Source: Anaerolineae bacterium
GTDB taxonomy: Bacteria > Chloroflexota > Anaerolineae > Anaerolineales > Villigracilaceae
Direction of reading: 5' to 3'
DNA: 9,573 nucleotides
Assembly: GCA_003158885.1 (NCBI GenBank)
Contig: PMLN01000080.1
Coordinates: forward strand, 13,147 to 22,719
Position numbers and translations under genes: made by a program. Shown here piece by piece: positions 1 through 7,801 of this stretch (position 1 is its first letter; the number at the start of each line of letters is the position of its first letter). Below the pieces are notes generated by a model that worked only from the letters and a program-made list of their open reading frames with translations, was not told the origin of the DNA and searched no databases.

Positions 1-1407
1 GCGCAATTTATGTTCGCGTGCCAGCATACGCTGGCCGCCTTCGCTGTTTGCGGCGCGCAGCACTGCGTATTCGCCTTGATCATCGAGCATGAAAACTCCG
101 GTATGATAGTACCCAAATCGCTGCGAAATAATTTGTGTGATTTGAGACAGAAGATTGTCAGGGTCCTGAAGGGATGCGATAGCTTGAGCTACCTCTGCCA
201 CGATTTGTAGTTCTTGCGCGCGTTGTTGGTTTGTTTGATTGGAGCGTTCGAGATCAATAGTTCGCTCCGCCACGCGTTGTTCCAATGAACTAATCAGTTC
301 ACGCAACTGGGAAGTCATACTGTTGAAAGCCATGGCTAGGCTGGCGATTTCTTGTGCTCCGCCTGGTGTGGCCTGCAACTGCATCTCGCCGCCTGCAATC
401 CGGGTAGCTGTCTTTGTCAAATCCACCAACGGCACTGCGAGCCGGCGTGCTATCCAAATGCCTGCCAAGCCTGCCAAAACCGCCATCAACAAAATAATGC
501 CAGTGGACACTGCGATCACTTGGAAGACGGGTTGGTAAGCCTCCTGCCAGGGTAACTCAACCACAACGGCCCAATTGGGTGTTCCGAGCGAAGCATAAGC
601 GCCAACTACTCTTGCACCGTTAATGCCAGTGTATATATTTATCCCCTTTGCGGGGACGGAAGCAGGATTGAGGATGAATTCATGGACCAATTTGATATCG
701 CCCACGTTTTCCCCCTTCAAAGCACGATCTGTGTCTTTGAAAGCAATCAAAGTGCCTTGGCTGTTTACTACATAGGCGTAACCAGTATTCCCCACTTTGA
801 GTTGGTTTACCGAGTTCCACATGGATATCAGGTTCAATTCTGCTACCAAGGTTCCTTGATAATTCCCAAGGGCATTGACCATCGGAACTGCCATGAACAC
901 CGTAGGCTCCGTAGTGGCCGGATCGAAATAAACTGAGCTGATATAGTTTTGTTTCTTTTTGGTTAGAGCCAATATATCGCTTGTAACAAGGTTGGCAAGT
1001 TGTGCTGAGGCAACAGATGAACCGAACTGGATGCGGGTGACCGAGGCCGTTTCATGGCCGTAATTGTCGAAAAAGGCAAATTGGAGAAACTCAGACTGGC
1101 TCCCCAATAGACCTTTCAGAATCTCGGTCTGTGCTTCCGATGAAGTTACGGTTGGACTAGCCAGCTGGATCGTGGTTATTGACAACGCAGTAAACTTTTG
1201 CTGGATGAAATTGCTGACCGTTGCAGCCGCGCCCTGAGCAAGGAGCTCCTGCTGGCTGGAAACGGCTTGTTGTTGAGTCTGAATATAGAAAAATAACTGC
1301 AAACCGCCTGAAACCAGCAGGATCACCACACTCAATATCAAGAATGCAATGATCAATATAGCCGACAGGCTTCTTGCGGACCGGGGAGTATTAGTTGTAG
1401 TGGTCAT
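1..1407 (-). CDS. dCache-HAMP-GAF transmembrane sensor, C-terminally truncated by window start
   Basis: A membrane receptor expected to bind a small extracellular ligand. The frame stays open from the ATG at 1407 to the window start (469 codons), so the C-terminus and any output domain are not seen. TM1 spans about residues 16-38. The extracytoplasmic region (about 40-296) looks like a double Cache domain (dCache_1 type): FFDNYGHE, then YISSVYFDPATTEP near 155-168 and GNTGYAYVVNSQGTLIA near 207-222. TM2 lies at about 297-319. HAMP (about 320-373) has RRLAVPL with P326 and EIASLAMAFNSM with E353 and F361. A coiled coil with LEQRVAERT follows, then the start of a GAF from about residue 413, containing FGYYHTGVFMLDD and AANSEGGQRML. 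An in-frame TGA at 1411-1413 rules out an earlier start. It begins 39 bases after the upstream gene in the same direction. It could end as a histidine kinase, as another GAF-only receptor, or otherwise. A chemotaxis receptor is unlikely because a GAF follows HAMP. Confidence 0.92.
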   Translation of the reverse strand, partial: MTTTTNTPRSARSLSAILIIAFLILSVVILLVSGGLQLFFYIQTQQQAVSSQQELLAQGAAATVSNFIQQKFTALSITTIQLASPTVTSSEAQTEILKGLLGSQSEFLQFAFFDNYGHETASVTRIQFGSSVASAQLANLVTSDILALTKKKQNYISSVYFDPATTEPTVFMAVPMVNALGNYQGTLVAELNLISMWNSVNQLKVGNTGYAYVVNSQGTLIAFKDTDRALKGENVGDIKLVHEFILNPASVPAKGINIYTGINGARVVGAYASLGTPNWAVVVELPWQEAYQPVFQVIAVSTGIILLMAVLAGLAGIWIARRLAVPLVDLTKTATRIAGGEMQLQATPGGAQEIASLAMAFNSMTSQLRELISSLEQRVAERTIDLERSNQTNQQRAQELQIVAEVAQAIASLQDPDNLLSQITQIISQRFGYYHTGVFMLDDQGEYAVLRAANSEGGQRMLAREHKLR

Positions 1408-1411
1408 GATT

Positions 1412-1417
1412 CACCTT
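1412..1417 (-). promoter_or_regulatory. Shine-Dalgarno of the dCache sensor gene
   Basis: On the minus strand this reads AAGGTG, four bases before the ATG at 1407 in the 39-base intergenic gap. An in-frame TGA overlaps it, so the ATG at 1407 is the only reasonable start. The gap holds no hairpin followed by a T-run, so I see no terminator separating this gene from the operon. Confidence 0.6.
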
Positions 1418-1446
1418 GATCTCATCTTTCCAGGATGCAAATCATG

Positions 1447-3159
1447 CTAAGTGTCCTCGTTCAGTTTATGGTTGTCTTCTTCTTTACTCAGTTGAACCAC
1501 AACATCGGAATCATCAAACATCTTTCCAAGTTCCTCCGTCATGGAACGTAGAATATCGTCAACTTCATAGGCGCTGCCGATCCTGGTGGTGACCTCTGTG
1601 ATGGCCCGTTCCCGCTCTGCTCGATGGGTGGCTTCGTGATAGAGTCGGGCGGTTTCCAATGAGTCGCCGAGTTGGTTGGTCAGGGCTTGTGCAAGCTGTA
1701 CTTCCTGCTCCGACCACAGGGACGGATCATGTTTTACCAGTCTGATGATCCCGATGGCCTGTCCGCGTTGAAGGATTGGAAGGTGGAGCGTTTTTCCGTT
1801 CTTCGCCCGAATGGGTGATCCTTCACGCAGGGCTTGCAGCTCTTCGGGACTCCATGGTTCAGCTTCGGTTGCCGTGGTATCGCCTCGATCATCGCTCTTG
1901 AAAGCCAGGCTGTTATTTTCAAGCTGTCTTTTCCAGGCGTTCGCGGAAATTTCGCCAGAAGCGCGGCGCACCGCATCCACTGCGGCCCGGCTTTCTGCCA
2001 GCAGGCGTGAGTTTTCGATGGCAATCGCCAGTTGATCGGCAACCACTTGTAAGACTTCGATATCGTCTGGTTTGAATGCTTGCGGTTCCATGGATTGGAT
2101 ATCCAGCGCGCCGAGGATGCGGTTGGCCGCCTTGAGAGGCAGCGCCATCTCGGAGCGGGTCTGGGGTAAATCGGGATTATCGAAATAAATTGCATCCTGG
2201 CCGACATCCAGTGCAATACGCGCCCGGCCGCTTTGCACCACATAACCCACAATCCCCACTTCGCCGACCTCCAGCTTATGTCCGCGCTTCAGCATGCGCT
2301 GTCCGCCTTCGCTGTTGGCCGCCCGCAGGATGGCATATTTCCCGCTTTCATCTTTAAGAAAAATACTCACATGGTAGAAACCAAAGCGCGCGCTGAGTAA
2401 GCGTGCCCCTTCGGTCAATAAGTCGTTCAGGTCCTGTGCCCCGGCCGCGGCGCTGCCTACTTCCGAGGCCACGCGCAATTGGATGGCGCGGCGTTCCAGG
2501 GCCTGGGTTCGTTCTTTCACCCTGGTTTCGAGCATCGCCCGTTCTTCCTCCAAGGCCTTGTTGGCCTGGATTTGTTTTTGTTCGTTCTGCCGGGCGCGTT
2601 GGATGTTTTCGTTCAGTCTCTGAATGATCATCCTTTGGATAAAGGCGATGGCCAGCACAACGATGGACATATTTACCGGCGAAATGATATTCGTCAGGGA
2701 GCGGGTGGAGGAGGCAAGCCATCCCTGCATTTCCGCGAGGCCTATCCCGAAAAGGCTGAGAATGACCAACCCGGCGAATACGAGCACGGCATCCTCGCCC
2801 AGGGTGAGACCGGCTATCGCGATCACTCCGGCGAAGCCAATCACATCGATATCGTGCAGGCCGTAACCGATGGCAACGATGAAGGTGATGCCAATGTACA
2901 GCGAGATGGGCAGAATATAGCGGGCCGGTTCAAGCATGCCTCGTCTCAGCAGCACGAGACCGACCAGCGTGAAAAGAATGAGCGCCACGAGGGCAGAGGC
3001 AAGGATTAATCCAAAATTACCGGCGATCGTTACAACCAACGAAACAATGGTCGCAGCCAGCACAATGATCAACAGTGTTCTCAGCATTCGGGCTGTCGAA
3101 AGCTGTTCGTTCTCGTCTGTGATTTGAGAAGGCGGAGGGGATTTTAAAAGGTTTGACAT
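1447..3159 (-). CDS. Six-TM GAF-domain sensor protein (570 aa)
   Basis: The third six-segment member of the array and a probable membrane receptor of unknown signal. Hydrophobic segments lie near residues 24-46, 50-71, 81-100, 105-121, 123-142 and 161-179. The sequence LGEDAVLVFAG stands where the sisters have SPRGGIIAA. A coiled coil (about 180-230, LETRVKERTQALE) joins a full GAF (about 242-388) with VGEVGIVGYV, NPDLPQTRSEMALPL and ILGALDIQ. A linker with W409 (NAWKRQLE) and an acidic insert precede a partial GAF (about 456-508: LHLPILQRGQAIGII) and the GAF-start tail (about 518-557). The C-terminus is acidic, with no output domain. Its first GAF shares AANSEGGQRML with the downstream dCache protein but not with its other sisters. 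It starts nine bases after the upstream TAA, with AAGG seven bases before the ATG. Confidence 0.93.
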   Translation of the reverse strand: MSNLLKSPPPSQITDENEQLSTARMLRTLLIIVLAATIVSLVVTIAGNFGLILASALVALILFTLVGLVLLRRGMLEPARYILPISLYIGITFIVAIGYGLHDIDVIGFAGVIAIAGLTLGEDAVLVFAGLVILSLFGIGLAEMQGWLASSTRSLTNIISPVNMSIVVLAIAFIQRMIIQRLNENIQRARQNEQKQIQANKALEEERAMLETRVKERTQALERRAIQLRVASEVGSAAAGAQDLNDLLTEGARLLSARFGFYHVSIFLKDESGKYAILRAANSEGGQRMLKRGHKLEVGEVGIVGYVVQSGRARIALDVGQDAIYFDNPDLPQTRSEMALPLKAANRILGALDIQSMEPQAFKPDDIEVLQVVADQLAIAIENSRLLAESRAAVDAVRRASGEISANAWKRQLENNSLAFKSDDRGDTTATEAEPWSPEELQALREGSPIRAKNGKTLHLPILQRGQAIGIIRLVKHDPSLWSEQEVQLAQALTNQLGDSLETARLYHEATHRAERERAITEVTTRIGSAYEVDDILRSMTEELGKMFDDSDVVVQLSKEEDNHKLNEDT

Positions 3160-3166
3160 TCTTGGG

Positions 3167-3170
3167 CCTT
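3167..3170 (-). promoter_or_regulatory. Shine-Dalgarno of the 570-aa gene, overlapping the upstream stop
   Basis: On the minus strand the upstream stop and this site read TAAGG. The AAGG shares two bases with the TAA stop of the two-TM gene and lies seven bases before the ATG at 3159. This supports the ATG as the start and ties its translation to termination of the upstream gene. Confidence 0.55.
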
Positions 3171-4563
3171 ATGGATTTCGCCTGCCATTTTTTCGTTCCT
3201 TCTCTGGCGCGGCATCGGCTTGCTCGCTTTCATCCAGGATATCAAGCCGCACTTCGGCTTCTTGTAATTGGAAGGCTTTTTGAAATTCCTGTGCCGCGGT
3301 TTTCAGCACGGACTCCAGGTCGAGGCTTGATCGGAAGCGCCCACCCAGCTCGCTGATGAGGGCGTCGCGCTGCGCGCCATCGCGAATTTCTTCGGCAAGC
3401 CGCGCATTGTCCAGCGCCGCGGCGAGACGTTCGGCGATTTGCTCGATGATCGTAATGATCTCTGCATGGGTATTGTCGTCTTGGAAGCGCACATCTATAA
3501 AACCGACCGTCTGCCCGCGCAATCGCACCGGTATTTTTGTTTCTTTTTTATCTTCCGATTCCTTGCCGGATGGATTTTCAACGGCCGGTTCGGGGACCGT
3601 GTGGATGGGCTGGAGTTGTGCGCCCTTGAATTTGTAACCAAGGGTTCGGCTTTTATTGCCGGCGAAACTCACCCATGATTGCCGCGTAATATACTGGTAG
3701 GCCCGTTCGATTTCCTGCAGCTGCGTTTCCACTTGTTGAAGCAGGCGGATTCTTTCGATGCCGATTGCCAGTTGATCGGCCGTGATCTGCATGATTTCCA
3801 TGTCTTCCTGGCTAAAGGCCTGCGGCTGCCGGCTTTGAATATCGAGAACGCCCAGCACTTCATTGATGGTTTTTAGCGGCAGGGCCATTTCCGAGCGTGT
3901 GCCGGGCAGGAAGGGGTTGTTGAAATAAATGGCATCCGCGCCCGTGTCCAGCGCGATGCGTGCCTGGCCGGTGGCCGCAACTTTCCCTACAATGCCCTGT
4001 TCGCCGACGCGTAAGCGGTGGTTATTCGCAAGTAATTGTCTTCCCTCTTCGGTGGGTGAGGCGCGCAAAACGGCATATTCCTTTTTATCATCCAGCAGGA
4101 AAATGCCGGTATGGTCGAACTTGAAGCGCTCCATGATCAATGCGCTGGCGCGCGCCAGCAGTTCGTCCAGGCTTGGGGCCGAAGCAATATCGCGTGCAAC
4201 TTCCGCGGCTGAACGCACACGCAAAGTCTCTTCTTCCAATTCCTGGGTGCGCTCCACTACGCGCCGCTCCAGCGTATCCTGCGTGTCTTTGGAGATTTGC
4301 AGCGCCGCCTGCATGTGCCGGTTGGATTCCTGCAAGGTGGCTTCGCGCTGGCCGATCATGTAGAACAAAAAACCCAGGATGATCGGCGCTGTGTCAACGA
4401 TCAACAGCACGATATTCTGCTCTTGGGCCAGCAGCAAGGATGAAGCATTGAGCGGCGCGCCCATGCTCCAGATTTGGATGAGCGTTCCGGCAATGGGGAA
4501 GAGCAGTCCGAACAGTACCCCAAAGATCGTCCGCTGAACTTTAATTGACCTTAACCATTCCAT
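3169..4563 (-). CDS. Two-TM GAF-domain sensor protein (464 aa)
   Basis: A membrane-anchored GAF protein with a much smaller membrane part than its neighbours. There are only two hydrophobic segments (about 14-33 and 49-70) joined by a loop of some 15 residues, including IVDTAPIILGFLFYMIG. I recall a similar two-helix module at the front of other bacterial sensors, but I cannot name it. A long coiled coil (about 72-118, LERRVVERTQELEEE) leads to a full GAF (about 131-275) with VGEQGIVGKV and NPFLPGTRSEMALPL. The usual linker follows with W297 (RQSWVSF) and a charged, Pro-rich stretch (about 322-342), then a partial GAF (about 343-390: IPVRLRGQTVGFI, then LAAALDNARLAEE) and the GAF-start tail (about 398-442). 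The C-terminus is charged (Glu/Lys/Arg). The ATG lies two bases after the upstream TAA, with only a weak purine-rich Shine-Dalgarno, so re-initiation is likely. No output domain is seen. Confidence 0.92.
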   Translation of the reverse strand: MEWLRSIKVQRTIFGVLFGLLFPIAGTLIQIWSMGAPLNASSLLLAQEQNIVLLIVDTAPIILGFLFYMIGQREATLQESNRHMQAALQISKDTQDTLERRVVERTQELEEETLRVRSAAEVARDIASAPSLDELLARASALIMERFKFDHTGIFLLDDKKEYAVLRASPTEEGRQLLANNHRLRVGEQGIVGKVAATGQARIALDTGADAIYFNNPFLPGTRSEMALPLKTINEVLGVLDIQSRQPQAFSQEDMEIMQITADQLAIGIERIRLLQQVETQLQEIERAYQYITRQSWVSFAGNKSRTLGYKFKGAQLQPIHTVPEPAVENPSGKESEDKKETKIPVRLRGQTVGFIDVRFQDDNTHAEIITIIEQIAERLAAALDNARLAEEIRDGAQRDALISELGGRFRSSLDLESVLKTAAQEFQKAFQLQEAEVRLDILDESEQADAAPEKERKNGRRNP

Positions 4564-4565
4564 AG

Positions 4566-6212
4566 TTAATCTTTTTCACTGGCTGGCTGGATGAATACGG
4601 ATACTTCTTCCACTTCCGGCAGGGAGCCTAGTTCTCGTGCGGCGGCCTGCAGCAGGGTATCAATATCCAGCGAGCGGTTTAATCGGTTTGAGATTTCGTT
4701 TACAGTTTGCTGCTGCACGGCCCGTTGGCGTGTCTCTTCGAGCAGCCGGCTGTTATCCAGCGCCAATGACATTTGGGCTGCGACTCTTTCCGCCAGGAAT
4801 TGTTCATCCTCTGTCCATTCCACCTTTTCCCCACCCTGGAAGCTCATCGTTCCTATATCCTGGCCTCTCAATCGGAGGGGAATGCGCATCACCCCTTCAT
4901 TCTTTTTCCTGATTTCGCCGACGGGGATGGATTTTGTCCCGGAGGGTGTAAATTGGTAGGCAATGGCGCGGCTCGCAAGATATCTTTGCCATTCTTCGCC
5001 TGTCTGTTGTGACGCCAGCATTTCCAGCTCGTTTGCAAAGGCCTGGGTGTCGTTGATCAGGCGCACGCTTTCAACGGAAATTGCGATCTGGTCTGCCAGG
5101 GATTGCAGGATTTCCAATTCATCTTGTTGAAATGTGCGCGCATCTTTGGATTGAAGATCAAGGATTCCGAGGATGCGGCCGCGTACGCTCAAAGGCAGGA
5201 GGATTTCCGATTGCATGGCCTCCAGTTTTCCCTCGGAGATAAGCCTTGTTCTGCTTTCGCTGCCTGCGTTCGTGTGGACATACGGTTTGTTTTGTTCGGA
5301 AACATACCCGATCGCATTCCTCGGGCTTCTTTGGATACGGAAGCCGTTTTCCATCATCCTTTTTCCGGCCTCGGAAGATGTCGCTTGCAGGAAGGCTGTC
5401 CGTCTTTCTTCATCGAAGAGATAGATGGCCACATGCTCGAAGCCGAAATAGTCGGATGCCAGGCCTACGGCTCGTTCGAGAAGCATGGGTACATCCTGCA
5501 CTTCTGCGATGCTGCGGGTGATAAAAGAAGCTGAACGGAGAAGCTCGGATTTTTGGGTAAGTTCATTGGTTCGTTCTTCCACGCGCGATTCCAGGTTCTT
5601 GCTTTCCGCCTGGGTTTTCTGAATCGCTGAACTCGCCTGTTCCCTGGCTCGTTCAAACTCGAATTGCACCAATCTCAGTCCGATGATGATTACCACCCCC
5701 ACCAGAATATCCGTGAGCGTTGCGTTGAGCCAGTCGCTCAAGCTGCCGGTCGGTATGCCGGTGCTGGCAAGGTGGAACTGCCCGGTTAATATTAACCATG
5801 CAGCGAGCGCGGTGGTAACCGTGCCAATGATGACGGCGATAATGCCCGCGCGCGGTGAAAATAGCAGGGATGCCATGACCACCAGTACCAGCATATAAAC
5901 GCGCGACGCTCCCCAAATCCCTGAATCCCAAAAGTCGCTTAGGATGATCGCATAGATCAAAACCAGAAAGACCCCGGCTTTTAACCAATAAGGGAATCGG
6001 ATCAGGATGCTCAGCAGGAGGATCCCAAATACCGTCGAATAGATCGCGAGATCGGTGACGCTGGCCTGGGTGAGATAATTGCCGGCCAGCGCAATAAATC
6101 CGAAGATGGCCGCGCCGATGAGAATGGCCCGCAGGAAGCCCTCGCGCCATCTTCCATAGTTGAAAGCGGCGGCCGATGATTCTGGGTTTGATTTGGGCGC
6201 GGTCTGGTTCAT
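4566..6212 (-). CDS. Six-TM GAF-domain sensor protein with divergent GAF (548 aa)
   Basis: A close architectural paralogue of the gene just upstream. Hydrophobic segments lie near residues 28-47, 53-72, 77-92, 103-118, 121-142 and 163-182, again with FSPRAGIIAV between the fourth and fifth. A coiled coil with LESRVEERT (about 185-228) joins a full GAF (about 240-388). A linker with W408 (GEEWQRYL) leads to a partial GAF (about 441-492: RIPLRLRGQDIGTM, then LALDNSRLLEE) and a GAF-start tail (about 502-541). The GAF is the odd one of the set. The 'VGxxGIVG' turn is replaced by QRSPRNAIGYV, and the NPxLPxTRSE segment is replaced by a different stretch ending MQSEILLPL. The ligand or partner surface may therefore differ from its sisters. 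The start overlaps the upstream stop as ATGA; only a weak GAAAG lies before it, so coupling probably drives translation. No catalytic output domain is present. Confidence 0.92.
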   Translation of the reverse strand: MNQTAPKSNPESSAAAFNYGRWREGFLRAILIGAAIFGFIALAGNYLTQASVTDLAIYSTVFGILLLSILIRFPYWLKAGVFLVLIYAIILSDFWDSGIWGASRVYMLVLVVMASLLFSPRAGIIAVIIGTVTTALAAWLILTGQFHLASTGIPTGSLSDWLNATLTDILVGVVIIIGLRLVQFEFERAREQASSAIQKTQAESKNLESRVEERTNELTQKSELLRSASFITRSIAEVQDVPMLLERAVGLASDYFGFEHVAIYLFDEERRTAFLQATSSEAGKRMMENGFRIQRSPRNAIGYVSEQNKPYVHTNAGSESRTRLISEGKLEAMQSEILLPLSVRGRILGILDLQSKDARTFQQDELEILQSLADQIAISVESVRLINDTQAFANELEMLASQQTGEEWQRYLASRAIAYQFTPSGTKSIPVGEIRKKNEGVMRIPLRLRGQDIGTMSFQGGEKVEWTEDEQFLAERVAAQMSLALDNSRLLEETRQRAVQQQTVNEISNRLNRSLDIDTLLQAAARELGSLPEVEEVSVFIQPASEKD

Positions 6213-7801
6213 AGGTTGTCTTTCATGTTCAATTCGATCGTGGCTTCTGAAGCGTTCAAGGCCTTGCCGAGTTCCTGGGCCGCCGTGCGCAATATTCCGT
6301 CCATGCTGGTGGATGACCAGATTTTGCCGCTGATTTCAGCGATCAAACGCTCGCGTGCCGCGCTGGACTGGCTGTCCTCCACCAGGCGGGCGTTTTCCAG
6401 CGCCAGCGAAGCCTGCGAGGCGATCGATTCGATCAGGTTGCGCTGTTCCGGTGTCCATTCATTTTCGCTGTCCATTTTGATGCTGCCGATGATCCCGCCT
6501 CGCAGGGCCAGCGGTACTTCCAGTTCGTTATTCGTTTCGCTGGAAATTTCATCCCCCACCTCATAGTGGAGTTCCTCTTTGTTCGCCATTCGCTCCCAGA
6601 TTTGCGCGGTGTATTCTCTTTGAATGTTCTGTATTTCGTTGAGATCCTGTTGAACTTGTTGGAACAGCCTGGCGTTATCGAGCGCGATGGAAACCTGGTT
6701 TGCCATATTTTGCAGCGTGTCGATTTCCTGCGGCCCGAAGGCTCCTGCCTGGACAGCCTGCACGTCGAGTGCGCCCAGCACGCGGCCGCCGACCAACAGG
6801 GGTAGTGCAATTTCCGAGCGCGTATACGGGAGCAATGGGTTTTTGAAACGGTTCTGTTCCATTTCAACATTCAGCGCGACGCGCGGGGCCTGTTTGCTGA
6901 TCGCCGTTCCCACCATGCTCCTGCCCCCGATCTCGAGCCGGTGTTTGTTTTCCTTCAGCAGACGGCCGGCTTCGCCGGTCGCGCTTTTTAATTCCGCCCA
7001 TCGGTTGGTTGGATCGATCAGAAAGAACGCGGCATAGTAATAACCGAATTGGTCTGCGATCAGGTTGACCACCCGGTTGATCAATTCATCCGGGTCGAGC
7101 ACCGAACTGGCGGCGCTGCCCACTTCGTTGACTGCCTTGAATTGGCGGGTTCTTTCAGCGACCCGCTCTTCGAGCACGGTCTTCTGGTGTTCGAGTTCGA
7201 GTGTGGATTCTTCTGTCTTCTTTTGCGCCTTGAAGTATTCGATGTCCAGTTGTTGGAATCCCACGATGATCACGCTGCTGAACAGCAGCATGATCACGGT
7301 CAGGCCTGCCCAGTCCGCCAGTTTCGAGGGAGTGACGATTGGGCTTAGGAACCCAACCGTTCCGGAAAGGGTCAGCCACGCGATAATGCCGAAAGTGAGC
7401 ATCACAATGGATGCCGCGATGATTCCACCGCGCGGGGAGTACAGCATGGTGGCGAGTATGACGAATGCCAGGAAATAAAGCACGCCGTCGCCTTGAATGC
7501 CCAGTGTCATTAACTCGATGACCGCCGCCGCGTAAACCAGGGCTACGATAATTCCTGCGCGCAGCCAACCCGGGGTGGGGGTCAACCGAATCAACAGCAG
7601 CGTAAGATAGATGCCGATATAAGCCAATGTCACGCCCACGGGCCCGTTGGTCAGGAATTCTGCAACCAATGCAACCGCCCCCAATACCAGGCTGACGTTC
7701 AGCACGGGGATCATCAACCCTGCGCGCCAGTTCTGGTAAATCGGCCGGTTGGCTTTCTCTTCTTCACGATTCAGGAATGGTAAAAACCTTTGCGCTTTCA
7801 T
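6209..7801 (-). CDS. Six-TM GAF-domain sensor protein (530 aa)
   Basis: A probable inner-membrane receptor with a cytoplasmic GAF module; signal unknown. Hydrophobic segments lie near residues 29-50, 54-72, 79-98, 104-121, 126-146 and 162-184, with the motif YSPRGGIIA between the fourth and fifth. A coiled coil follows (about 186-222, containing LEERVAERT), then a full GAF domain (about 238-382) with NPLLPYTRSEIALPL and VLGALDVQ. A linker with a conserved Trp (IWERMA, W402) leads to a partial GAF (about 427-475: VPLALRGGIIGSI, then the closing helix LALENARL). The protein ends with a 40-residue GAF-start piece (about 484-525). No output domain is seen. It overlaps its upstream neighbour by ATGA at 7798-7801 and its downstream neighbour by ATGA at 6209-6212, so translational coupling is likely. 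The start is supported by a good Shine-Dalgarno. The membrane part does not match a named family that I can identify with confidence. Confidence 0.93.
   Translation of the reverse strand: MKAQRFLPFLNREEEKANRPIYQNWRAGLMIPVLNVSLVLGAVALVAEFLTNGPVGVTLAYIGIYLTLLLIRLTPTPGWLRAGIIVALVYAAAVIELMTLGIQGDGVLYFLAFVILATMLYSPRGGIIAASIVMLTFGIIAWLTLSGTVGFLSPIVTPSKLADWAGLTVIMLLFSSVIIVGFQQLDIEYFKAQKKTEESTLELEHQKTVLEERVAERTRQFKAVNEVGSAASSVLDPDELINRVVNLIADQFGYYYAAFFLIDPTNRWAELKSATGEAGRLLKENKHRLEIGGRSMVGTAISKQAPRVALNVEMEQNRFKNPLLPYTRSEIALPLLVGGRVLGALDVQAVQAGAFGPQEIDTLQNMANQVSIALDNARLFQQVQQDLNEIQNIQREYTAQIWERMANKEELHYEVGDEISSETNNELEVPLALRGGIIGSIKMDSENEWTPEQRNLIESIASQASLALENARLVEDSQSSAARERLIAEISGKIWSSTSMDGILRTAAQELGKALNASEATIELNMKDNL

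Noticed and set aside
10..936. Several plus-strand open frames across the first kilobase
   Set aside because: They lie antisense to the continuous dCache-HAMP-GAF frame on the minus strand, which has recognisable domains and a Shine-Dalgarno. They resemble no family and are shadows.
1..1407. Methyl-accepting chemotaxis receptor, given dCache plus HAMP
   Set aside because: HAMP is followed by a coiled coil and a GAF domain, with no sign of the long methylation helices.
1408..1446. Possible terminator or promoter in the 39-base gap
   Set aside because: There is no stable hairpin with a T-run and no convincing -35/-10 pair; only a Shine-Dalgarno can be supported.
2479..3009. A 176-residue plus-strand open frame
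   Set aside because: It is antisense to the membrane and coiled-coil region of the 570-aa protein. Its composition is a mirror of that gene and it has no recognisable domain.
3160..3171. The two-TM gene and the 570-aa gene are in the same frame, separated by a TAA, so readthrough would fuse them
   Set aside because: TAA is an efficient stop, the downstream ATG has its own Shine-Dalgarno, and both proteins are complete in their shared plan. No stop-codon recoding signal is visible.
3188..3193. Run of six A (minus strand) near the end of the two-TM gene as a possible frameshift site
   Set aside because: A -1 shift there does not lead into the frame of the next gene and would add an unrelated tail. 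No stimulatory structure was noticed.
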